Assembly (NCBI GenBank): GCA_027886175.1
Contig: JAJNNQ010000013.1
Span: 6,219,501-6,283,500, forward strand
Length of the DNA: 64,000 nt
Direction: 5' to 3'
DNA from: Phylloscopus collybita
Lineage: Eukaryota; Chordata; Aves; Passeriformes; Phylloscopidae
Part shown: positions 44,301 to 55,404 of the stretch, piece by piece
Layout of the letters: every line of letters begins with the position of its first letter
How positions within the stretch are numbered: the stretch's first letter is position 1
Notes under the pieces: model-generated
What the model saw: the letters and a program-made list of their open reading frames with translations, nothing else
Told to the model about the DNA's origin: nothing
Database searches by the model: none
Made by a program: the position numbers and the translations under genes

Positions 44301-47300
44301 GTAACCCTCCCCCCTCAGACAGGCTGCACCGAAGCCCCGGCTCTGCAGGAGCAGGGCATTTGTTCAGCCTGGGCTTCTGAGGGAAAGTCAAATCTATTTA
44401 AAATAAAGAGCCCCGTTGCTTGGCTGGGAAATGATCGGAGTAAGGGCTGAAAGGTCCCAGGCTGGAAACAGAGGTGGAGTGGGTGTGGGATCCCAGACTC
44501 CTCTTAGCAGGGGCCAGAGCATCCCACAGCAAGAGGGGGAAAAGGGAGAGATTTTCTGTCAAAGGCAAGGTGCTGAGCAGGGCAGAGAGTGCAAGGGCTC
44601 TGCTGTCCAGGTGTGTGAATTTTACACGTGTCCCCATCTGTGGGGAGTGAGAAATCCAAAAAAAGCAGCACATCACAAAGATATAGCAGTAATTAGTGGG
44701 ACAGAAAGTGCAGTTAAAGGGTTTTCACGCTGAACACAATAAGGCTCTAAGTGAAACCATTTCAAGGCAGCGTGTGGACCTTCATCAGCTCCACCAAGGT
44801 ATTTGGTCAGAAAGAGTGGCTTAGGTCGAGCAGGTGGGTTAAATTTATTTTATTCTGCCTCCCAAAACCACGAGGCAAATGCAAACAGGTGCCAACATTG
44901 CCCAGGGCAGGTGTCTGTGGGCACCCTAACCCAAAGTGTGCAGCTTGGCTGATAAGTTCTGTTCATGCAAGGCAATGAATCTCCCGCCTCTGGGAGATGG
45001 GCACTTTCCTGGGCAGGGTGTTTAATCAACACTAATGCTCGGGGAGCGTGGGCTGGCAGTGGCACGAGGGCTGGAACGTGAGGTGCTGGATGTGGAGATC
45101 AGGCAGGACCTGCTGGTGAAAGGGAGGGGGCAGCTCCCTGGGGTGCAGCAGAGCCTATCCTATCCTTGGAATGGCTGCTGCATATGGCATTGCTTATTTT
45201 AAATGATTCAGCTGCCTTTTTAAAAATTTAGATACATGCAAATTAAAAAAAGATGAGTTATATTTTGATACAAGCACTGGCCTGCAGCCTTCCAGGAATT
45301 AAGATGCTTTTTAGAAAATAAACACCTACCTAAAACTAAAATCTACCTAAATTAAAAAAAAAATAAATCATAAAGTTACTCCGTGTTGCATTGTTTTAAA
45401 AATAACTGCTCTGAATGCAGAGAAATGTACTACCTCTTTACACTGTTATTCTGGTAAGAAAAGAGAGAGAAGGTCTTTATTTTAGCCCAGATTCAAGTGC
45501 AGAGCTCTTGAAGATTGGGGAATTTCAATTGTATTTGAAAGTCAAAGAAACTCAAAAACTCAGGGGAAAAATGCACAAAAATACCAATGCCAGCTGCAAA
45601 AAGTCATGACTAGGAACCTGTAACATACCTCTGCTAACTTGCAAGAGATTAATGACAGCGATATGTTAACATTAATAGCAGTGATAAAAATGCAGTATTT
45701 TATGTCTAACTCTTCAAAGCACACCTGGGTATTTTTTTCAACCTGTGGCATAATGAGAAATGAGATGTTCTCTTCTTTTCTTTGTCTTTTTCAAAATAGA
45801 AGGTGAGACTTTTTCTCGGGCAATCAGAGGACTCTTAGGGCAAAACTTGAAAGAAACAACATGATCCTGGGTTACAATAACTTGCCCTCCTGAATATTTA
45901 TTACTTGCCTGACATTCTACCATAAAGGGCCCAGATTTGGGTCTGAAATTCCCTTTGCTTTTAAGGCAAACTTTGAAGGGAAGAAGCAAAGCAGGAAACA
46001 GACATTAATTTAGTCTCCCTTGAAATATAACCACTTCCTTTAAATTGCAATCAGGATAGGAAACAATTTTATGCTGAACAGGAGGGCAGCAGAGGTTCCA
46101 ACTCCTGGCCAAGGTAAGTGTGGGTCTGAGCAGGGTGAGCCCAGGGGCAGTGGTTGTGCTGGCTCTGCGCTTCCCATTTCCCTGGGAAGTCACAGAAACG
46201 TGCAAAAGCAAAATCCCAGGTTGCTTTACACCTGCAGCCACCGTGGACTCAAACCAGGTACTTCTCCAGCAAAGCCCTTCTGGGGGCCATGGACCACTCT
46301 TCCAGCTGAGTTCTGGGCTGGAACTGAAGTGTGGGAAGAGGGAGAGGACATGGAGGGAAATACCAATCACAGCTGTTATTCTGAGCTGTAGAAAAAGGTA
46401 ACATGCCAAACAGGGGCAGGGACCTCAGGGAAGGCCACTTTTCTTTCACCTTTCTATATTAGACACAAGGAAGAATAAACATCAAAACTTCCATTTGAAA
46501 AGAATGCTAATATCTAGAAGCTGCTTTTCCTAGCAAAAGCTGTAGGCTTCCCATGTGTGACAACCAGTCATGAGGATGACAAAAAAAGATCACACCCTGC
46601 TCTGGCTAAGCCGCCTCAGGCTAAACCCTGGCAAACAGATGGGCTTCGCTGCAGAAGGTCAAGAAGAGCAAGCCTGGATGTCTTCTTGACCTGCCTTAGC
46701 CAGCAAAGAGGAAAAGGGTGCCCTGAATAAAGCGTTTCAAAAGGTATAGAGGGCTGAGGCTGGTTCCTGAGATGCTCCAGGTCCTCCACTTGTGCAAACA
46801 TGTGGATCTCAATAGGTCACAGCTGCCACAACAGCCAAGACCCTGAGATTCACCTCACATGTGCCGCAGACGGGGCCCAGGCTGAGCTCCAGGAGAGCAC
46901 TGAGACATTCACAGGAGGCATGTTGCACATGTTGGAGAGTAAAGTCTCTGATGCATTAACAGTAGGATTGAATTCCTGGTGATCTCCAAAACCAGCCCAC
47001 GGGCAGCAAGGACCCTCCAGATGGACACAGTTTGCTCTGCTGGCCCAGCTGGAGAGGGTGAGGTGGGGCAGGGCATCCACCAGCCCAGCCTGCACAGCCT
47101 GAGCCCTGCAGAAATGCTGTGGCCATGTTCTCCCTGGCACTTCAAAGCTGCTGTAAAATGACAAGGGGTTCCATGACAGGGAAATCATCCCTCAACAAGA
47201 CTGGCCTCACTCCGGGGCTCTGACACCCCAGCCTTCTGTGCTGGACTCTGGTTAAGCTCAAATCTACAACTCACAGACTGGTTAGGATTGGAGGTTTAGC

Positions 47301-49548
47301 TGTGGCCTCAGCAGGGCTGAGCAGAGGGGAAGAAGGACCACATTCCTCAGCCTGCTGGCACTTATTCATCTAATGCAGCCAAGGATACTATTTTCCCACT
47401 TAGCCACAAGGGCACATTGTTGGCTCAGGGACAGCTTGGTGTCACCCAGAGCCCCAAGGCCCTTTGCTGCTGAGCTGCTGTCAGCAGTCACCCCCAGCAC
47501 ATACCCCAGCATGGGGCTATGCCTTCCCTGGTGCAAGACTTCAGCTAAACGGGTGGTCCCAGACTCTCTGTGATCATATAGGAGATAGACTAATATACCA
47601 GATACTTGTCTCAAACTCCCTGGGCTCTCTTCTCATCTGGCAGAGAAGGCAGGCTCAGGTCAGTGGAAGTGACAAGAGCCCAGACATCTTGTATTGCTTT
47701 TAAGGAATCTCAGCTTCAAGGACTCAAAATCTTGCTTAGGAAGGTTTTTAAGAAAACAAAGTCTTAAACTGAGAGAAAATCATAAAACCCACAAAATCTC
47801 ATTCAAGGACAGGTCAGATGCTCAGTGCTGCACAAGCACCTTCCTTTTTAAAAGCCTGACAATATTTAGTAACTTAGAGCCACCCAGGAAGCCAGTCCAC
47901 CTACACTGGCTGTCAAATAGCAGCACTTGGCAAGTCAATCACAAAACAAAGCTCCTGCTGACTTGCAGGGAGGCAGCACAAGTGAGAGAAACGTGGAGGC
48001 CATTTCCTGCACCTGCTAATCTGCACTTGCAACAGCCATTGATTTCAAAGATATCAGCCCCATGAGTGAGAGCACCAAAACTGAGACTCAGAGTCCCAGA
48101 GAAGGAAGATGTCAATGGCTATAAATCCCAGGACTAATGTGATGGGATTTGTCACTTCTTGTGACTTTTATAGAATAGTGCTTTAACTGATTTAAGTCAT
48201 CATAATATTGGCTAGATGAGACTATTTCCAGACTCAGAACCACTAGAAACTTCCTTAGTGACCAAAGTGTGGCTGGTCATACATTCCTGTTAAGCAATAT
48301 GAACATTTGCCTTTGGATATGGAAGTATTGGATGAAACTTGTTTGCTTGACCAATGTTTTTCCCTTTCTGATCTTGAGTGAAGGCAGAGAAATATGAACA
48401 TTTGCAAATTTTGAGAGTAGCCAAGTGTAGCTTTAGTCTTCCAAGAGTTTGGAGACACTGATCATACACAAGTAGGATGACCACAGTAGACAGGCTGATG
48501 GATGGTCCATGGAAGCAGATGCTTGGGCAGTCCCTTGAGTCCAAAAGCCAGATATGAGTTCTACCATTGGCCTTGCCATGGGGCTGAATCCCAACCTCAA
48601 ATCTGCCAGCCCCTTTAGCCATGAAGGTTGAGGAGGACCAAAGGTTCCTTGGGAAATTGGATAGGCTGATGGAGCCATCGCACTTCCCTTAGAGAACAAA
48701 TCCCATGATTTGTTCAGTAGGTAGGTGTTCTCCATCTGAGCTTTACCCAGCACGAGAAGGACCAAAGCAATCTTACTGCTGCCCCATCCCAACCACCAGC
48801 CCTACACATCACCAGGCTGGCTCTTCTGGGAACTGCTCTTCTTTCCTTCTCTACTTCACTCATCAATCACTCTCTTCGTAAACACCACAAGGGTGAGGTC
48901 AGATTGTTCTGAACGGTGTTAGAAGGCAGGAGACTGGCTAAAAACACACTTTCTCTCTGGAGGCAGGTGCAGGCTGTCGCCAGTGTCAGCAGTGTTACAC
49001 AGTACAGTAGAAAAAGTCTCAGTCAGGGCTGCTGGGACTAGGTAATATTTAATCAGAAGTACAAATTTGTTTTAGATGGAACCAGGGAGAGATCACCTGC
49101 TGCCTTTGTTTCCTTGTTTGCACACACCTATATTAAGACAAAATCGGAATCTGAAGCAGACAAACGAATGGCTCAAATCCTAATGCTGGTCCGTCCTGCA
49201 GACGCTGATTCATTAATATCTCCTTGATCAGCTTAATACACTCATCAAACATATTAAGGTCGATGCACAATCAAAATGTTAATTAAAAATAAGTAGGTGG
49301 TGGCCAAGGACGGTCCTGCACGCCCAAAGTGCCTTCTGGACATCCAGGGCTCAGCAGCTGGGGATGCATTAAAACCTCCCAGGAAGCACCGACACTGAGG
49401 GGGCTCACAGGGAGGCCCCTTGGGCACACGGCCCTCAGAGCTGCTGCCCACTGCAGCAGCCTGGGCTGCCCACTGCAGGGACAGTGAGGGTGGGATGGAG
49501 CGTCCTGGCCGGGCTGACGCTCTCTGCCTCTCCCCTTGCCCGGCACAG
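44301..49548 (+). other. PRPH2: PRPH2 intron 2 (5248 bp)
   Basis: The intron starts GTAACC and ends CCCGGCACAG. It contains a CR1 fragment (about 47285-47575). The remainder is unremarkable single-copy-looking sequence with only short, unrelated open frames. Confidence 0.95.
47285..47575 (-). mobile_element. CR1 LINE reverse-transcriptase fragment
   Basis: The plus strand reads as the reverse complement of the 3' part of the CR1 reverse-transcriptase ORF. Landmarks in order are GTGGCCTCAGCAGGGCTGAG, then CTCAGCCTGCTGGCA, then ATGCAGCCAAGGATAC, then GCCACAAGGGCACATTG, then GGTGTCACCCAGAGCCCCAAGG, partly matched to the usual 'gtccaccaggacccccagg', then GCATGGGGCTAT. It lies antisense in PRPH2 intron 2 and is interrupted by substitutions and small indels. 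Its right boundary is uncertain. Confidence 0.75.
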
Positions 49549-49785
49549 ATGTCGGTGATGGTTGGCCTGCGCCTGCTGCACACCTCCCTGGAAAGCATTG
49601 CCAATCCCGAGGACCCCGAGTGCGAAAGCGAAGGGTGGATCCTGGAGAACAGCCTGAAGGACACTTTCAAATCCGCGCTGGAGAATTTGAAAAAGCTGGG
49701 TAAGTTCAACCAGGTGGAAGCAGGAGCCGAAGGCGCGGAAGGAGAGGAAGGTGGGAAGACACCAGCCATCACTACAGTCAGTTGA
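49549..49785 (+). CDS. PRPH2: peripherin-2 exon 3 (residues 277-354, stop)
   Basis: After the CCGGCACAG acceptor, the exon finishes TM4 (MSVMVGLRLLHTSL) and encodes the cytoplasmic C-terminus, ending with TGA at 49783-49785. The tail begins ESIANPEDPE and keeps a clear match to the human WLLE...KKLGKGNQVEA segment (here GWILE...KKLGKFNQVEA). The mammalian C-terminus contributes to membrane fusion and outer-segment targeting. The last ~20 residues are Glu/Gly-rich and differ from mammals. Exons 1-3 add up to 1065 nt with no frame disruption, so the gene looks intact. Confidence 0.97.
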   Translation: MSVMVGLRLLHTSLESIANPEDPECESEGWILENSLKDTFKSALENLKKLGKFNQVEAGAEGAEGEEGGKTPAITTVS

Positions 49786-51010
49786 GCTGCTCATTGAGGT
49801 GGACTTTTTCTCAGAGAAAATAACACAAACTGAGAATTGTGAATATATCTACATTTTAAAAGCTATGTATCAACCACCAGAATACACATTCCTACGCATG
49901 TTCACTTTTGTACATGGGAGCATACAACATAGTGCACCTTGGGATAAAACACTTATCCACAATGTGAGTACACCATACCCATATCCTTTTGGGAATATGA
50001 CCCCAACTAGGACTTGCAATATTCACATGTTCCCTTATCAGAGACAGTTAGTTTAAGAAAAAAAAATTTAAAAAAAAAAAAATTGCTGTCATCACGTGGC
50101 AATCCATTCCATCTTATTTTGAAATTAAAAGTGGAATTTGAAAAGTTAATATTTTTTTGCTCAAGTTGTTTCATCAGCATACTTTCTCTACTTCAGCTTT
50201 TAAGGACAAACAGATTGGGTTTCTGGAGAGTAACATGATAGAATTCAAAGAAAGAAGGATTTCCAGAATTGTATATAACTTAGTATACAGGTATTTTGAC
50301 AAACCTCTCATATGTGATTTTTGTTAATGTGCTAAGCAATGGTATTTTCTGCTGTATTCTTAAGATGTACATAGAACAAAATGCAAACTTATGCTGAGAA
50401 TTTACGTACTAAGCAAAAATTGTAATTTAATGAAGCAGCCAAGCATCATAAAAACAACATTCAGGTAAGATTCAGGGGATTTGTTTCTCAGGGTTTTTTT
50501 GCAGGCTGTATATCTTGAATGCATGTGTTGTAGACTTATGTTTCACCTTGTATTTAAATTCTTCGCAGAAGCTTAGAAGATTCATCTTTTAGTGGGTGGA
50601 ATCCAGGCTATGAGCATGTGCCAGTTATGGTTACTCTGGACATTTTACAGAGTATGTCATCTCATAACTTGCTCCAGAATTCAAGCCCAACTATTTTTAA
50701 GGCAAGAAAAAGACAAACCCGAATCCAGACAGGCCACTTAGAACTCACACTTGGAATGTTTTCCAGGGGCCTAGAAAGGGGATACCATTCATCCACAAGT
50801 ACATCAAGCCTCGGCCTTTCAGGCCAGGGAAAACTAAGTTTAAATACATCCCCAATGTGCAAATTGTACTTTATCAGTGAGGGGGTACTCCTCATTATAT
50901 CTTTTAAACTAAAGGGAAGGCACATTTTGTATATACTGCATCGCTCCAAACATAATGTGCTGGAGGATCCTGTTCTCAAGTTGGAATAAAATATGGAAAG
51001 AGTTTGCTGT
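49786..51010 (+). other. PRPH2: probable PRPH2 3' UTR
   Basis: AT-rich sequence lies between the PRPH2 stop and the AATAAA at 50985. No conserved frame continues. The length of about 1.2 kb is plausible for this gene. There is no repeat of note apart from A-runs near 50067-50082. Confidence 0.55.
50985..50990 (+). terminator. PRPH2: PRPH2 poly(A) signal AATAAA
   Basis: A canonical hexamer is followed 12-25 bp later by a T/G-rich downstream element (GTTTGCTGTGGTGTGC). This is the best-formed signal within 1.5 kb of the PRPH2 stop. Confidence 0.6.
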
Positions 51011-51065
51011 GGTGTGCAGCCTCTGATAAGGGAACAGAGCATCATCTTGAGTTTGTTTTCAGCTG

Positions 51066-51095
51066 TCAGATAATTTCAGATAATGTCAGATAATG
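51066..51095 (+). repeat. three 10-bp TCAGATAAT(T/G) repeats
   Basis: Three directly adjacent units, TCAGATAATT, TCAGATAATG and TCAGATAATG, occur about 75 bp past the PRPH2 poly(A) signal. Each contains a GATAA core, so the cores are one helical turn apart. Confidence 0.95.
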
Positions 51096-54000
51096 GAAAG
51101 AAACCCGAGAGAACAAGGCTCAGCCCCCTGCACCAATGATTGCAGACACCTCAGTCCCTCCCTGCAAGCCAGGCACCACACTTATTTTTACCCTGGCTGT
51201 GCAAACCCTCTGCTTCTCGGGAGAGGTTTCTCAGTGGGTCCCTTCTCCCTGGCCAGGGGATGCCCTCAAAGGGAGCAGCGTTTGCAGCTGTGTCACCATT
51301 GCACAGCCCACTGGTTTTCCTTCCTAATCACTTGTGCACTTGCCCCAGCAGCACTCAGCTCCTCCAGCTTCTGTCCAAATTCCTTCTGGGATGGACAGAT
51401 CAGTTCAAGGCAGGACAAGTAGGGATGTGTCCGTACATCAAGCCATAGTTTCCATCTCAGTGCCCAGGCTGTTTCAGGCCACCTGCATACAAGCTTTGAT
51501 TTTGACAGGTGTCTGTGGTGTCATTTTCTCAAAGCTGGTCAAAGCTTTCAACTGTAGTCATGATCATGAATTTAGTTACAATAATGAGTTTAAAAGTCAC
51601 TCTCCCCTTCTCTGCATAAGATGAGGACAAGGGCACTGACAAAAGGCCAACTTGCTACTCACCACAGCCTATCGTCTCTTGCTCTGCTGAGGGACAGAAC
51701 TGTACCAGCCAGAGCAGCTCCTCCCTGCTCAGTAGGATGCCACTGGGGCCAGCTGCCCCTCTCAGCTGGCCCGTTAGAGAAGGACAGGATTGTGGGTGGT
51801 ACATGATGTGGCCACATGTACCAGAGAAGAGCTTTTCAGAGGAGTCACATGTGGACAGGAGCTGTGTTACAAGGATTAATTACAGTCCTTCCTTGGGACG
51901 CTTCAGCGAGCTGTGATCTATACCACTTATTTGACTAGACTGACTTTTCAAAGAGATCTAGATTTATTGCTGCCCTAGAAATCTGGCTTAGGCCCTTAAT
52001 TTAGACAGGACTCTCCAATTATTCGTCGTCTCTATTTTTTATCAGATTATTGCTAAAGCAACATAATAAATTTTCAAACCATTCTTTCAATGCCACACTG
52101 GCCAGAGCAATGGTATCAGGCAGGTAAAGAGACCATCTGAGACAGGTTTATGAAGAACAGTACTGGAACCAGGTAACAAAGAGCATATGGGCTAATGCTG
52201 TCTAAAATAAAACCTCCTGGTTGATGAAGATCTTTGTGACATCTTATGATTACCACGAGATTGTAATACAACTGCTTTGTACAATATTACATGTAATATA
52301 TCACTTGTCCAATCTTACACATACTTACTTGTGATACTGCAAATGCTGTTTTAGATAAAGATATTTCTGCTGACTGCAAATGTAAATTTAGATATTAAAA
52401 TGTTACTGCAAGTAAAGATCTCTTTAAAGAAAATGTTTAAATATATACAATTTAATACAGATTTCTTTAATTTGCATTACTGCTGACTTTTTTCCTTCTG
52501 AAATCATTTTTTGGATCTGTTTTATGTATTCCTGTATGTGGGAGGGTTTTCCCCACCTCTATATAATACTCTGAGAGAAAGCAAACCTTCCTCTTTTCAT
52601 GTGCCCAGCTAGGCTCAGGATGTGCAAGCAGACCCCTAAATCACCTGCCTCTTACTAGAAACAGAATTTGCTGTGCTATTTTAATAGCACCCTCTTGTAG
52701 TGTATAGGAATTAAAACATCTTCACAGCCATGAACGTGATGTTCTGGTCATGCTGAACCAGTGAAACCACTGGCATCCTCAGGGTCTTTGACAATCAGCT
52801 GGGTTTATAACCTCTTTTTCTCCCCGTTTAAATCTAACTTGCAATGGATATTCAAACGAACACATTGTTCTTATTTTAAATTTAAGTCTAAAGCTCACAA
52901 AGTCAAATCTCCCTGCAGCAATCCGACAACTTCCAGAGCCGTGCCCTGATTTTCAAACTAATAAACTTCAGAAGGATGTGAACTTAATTCATGCAAACCA
53001 GGCCACTTCTTTTTAGGTACCTCCATATGGATTAGCAGCTTAAATCCAAGTACCCAGATCCCAGAGTCAGCCCAAGGCCTTGAAGTGTCAACTCTTAAGA
53101 ATCATCATTTTTAAAAGAAGGACAAAAAGTTGCATTATTTTACCGATGACATTTATTTGAAGGGGCACAGAACATTGACTAAAGTGCTTTAAAGGAGGAA
53201 ATATAAACAGCTTCCTTAAAGCTATTAGTTCCTAAGTAGCCTTAATACAATTGATAAGATTAGCCTCCATGCATTACATGAGCTTGGGCATTTGGTAATG
53301 CCACACAAATACAAGTGTGCAGCTTAGCAAAGAGCATGGGAATGCTATATTGGGCTCACAGGCACCACAGACCTCCTAGCTGATGGGCTGGGAAGATTTT
53401 CAAGGCTGATATTAAGAAAAAGGGATCCCAGCAAAACAGTTTCTGATTTAAACCCAACATGCTTGTTTCGGGAAAGAAGCCAGCGCTGTTCTTAGCGCAA
53501 TCAATGGAAAACGGGGACGGATCACAAATGCTTATTGAAAAAAAAAAAAAAGAAAGAGCATTATTAGAGATTAGTTAATTAAGAGATAAGGCCAGAAAAA
53601 TAGAATGGAACCATGTGATAACAGCCTCCTGTGGGGAAGACACAGGCTTAGGCAAATTTATTTCTGGCAACAGCAATGCAGCTATCTCAAATCTGAAGTC
53701 ATGCCTACGTGGAACATTTTCTGGTTTATATCAGACCTATAGTGTTCAGTGACTGACTGAAACACTGAAGTAGTAGAACCCCTCTCTCAAAGCATCTACA
53801 TTTGCTGTTCCCATGTCATTTCATACGTATTTCTGAATCTGAATCTGGAGCTCAGCTTTGTAGACTCTATCACAGTCTTTGCAGCACCCTGCCCTGGGGG
53901 CCACCCCCTTTTGCATTTCCTCTCTAACATTTGAGAGGGCTCCACAGAGGGAGGGGCTGAGCAGGACTCTCACCTCCCATTCCATCAGCTCCCCTCAAAG

Positions 54001-55360
54001 CACACACAAACTTCTCTTGCCTGATCGTTTCTAAGAGGATAGTCCTTAAACCACGAGGAAGTGCATTTCCACAGTTTGTTCTCAAAGCTCTCCAGAGCAA
54101 AGGCAGGAATCAGGAACCAGTCCAACTGTGGAATGAGGAGCAAAGGGCAGGTCTGCAGCCTGCCACCAGACTGATGCACACCCCCTGCACCAGGCAAAAC
54201 AGGATCAAGCATTGCAAAGCAGAAGTGAGGAGACTTGGGCATGTAGAACTTGGAAAGGCATAACTGCAGCTGGAGGGTGATGAAAGGAGGAGAACAAAGC
54301 ACTAAATCTCAGGCACACAATTCCCCACACTGATTCCCTTGGTAATAGGATGAAAATGTTTAGTTCTTGAAAAAAAAAACAACAAAAACCCACAGAAGTA
54401 ACTTTGAAGTCTGTGGTGATACAGAATTTAACAGCAGCACCAAAGAAATGCTGTCCTTCCCAGCTGGAGATGCACAGAGCCCTTGCTCCAGCCAGGCAGC
54501 AGCGACAGGATACCCAAGCTGGAAGGAGACTCTGGCTGTGTTCATCAGTTCCAGGGCACACACATCCCAAACACAAAGTTTTCCTCTTACAAATCACCTC
54601 CTGCCTTCCCAGCCACCCAAATAACCTGTCCAGAGGGTGGCACAGCTCTGCCTTAGACAAACACTTATCCAGATGGATGTGAGTTTTCCCATTTACACAC
54701 TTGTTTTCTCCAGCACAAATAACAGGCTAGGGTTAAAAATGACAAAAACACAGGGGTGACATACCAACAAAGACAAGGTGAATTCACAAATTTGTATGAA
54801 TCAATCTTTCATTAATTACATTAATTAATCAAGAGCATAAATAAAATTGATTCTGTAATGTTGCTATTGGCATATTTTAAGTAAATTCTGACAGCATTTC
54901 TTTTTTTCACCCCAGAATGTTAAATGTATTTAGGAGTTAAAATTCATTCTCTACTTCTCTAAGTTGTTTTTTTTAATTATTATTTTAGATTATTTTTGAG
55001 ATTAGGTAATATTAAAAATGCATCAATTGCATTTCAGGAAGCATTTTATTTAGGGAAAACTTGCAGTGGTATGTCTAGATTTCCAGTAATTACTACCACA
55101 CCATATCCCTTTCTCCAGTGGGAGAAAACAACATTCTGTCCTCTCCCTCTTTGCAAGGTGGCACTCGACCAGGAGTGCTGCTGACACAGGTAGACATTCC
55201 CAGTGCCACATACCCTCCTCAGATACTTCACAGGCAGGTCTCTGTTACTAGTGAAGTATTAACAAGTGGATCCCAAATCTCTGAGAGCAGGATTCAATCC
55301 CATCCTCGTCTCACCACAACCACTGCAGCCCTGGAAACCATGTGCACCTCAGCAGCCAGG

Positions 55361-55404
55361 CCTGGAGCACAGCATCCCACCCTGAGCACCCACTGTGCTC
55401 CAGG
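55361..55404. repeat. 12-bp perfect inverted repeat (hairpin)
   Basis: The left arm CCTGGAGCACAG (55361-55372) and right arm CTGTGCTCCAGG (55393-55404) are exact reverse complements, separated by 20 bases. A transcript from either strand could fold here, but there is no sign of a microRNA-length stem or a promoter. Confidence 0.9.
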
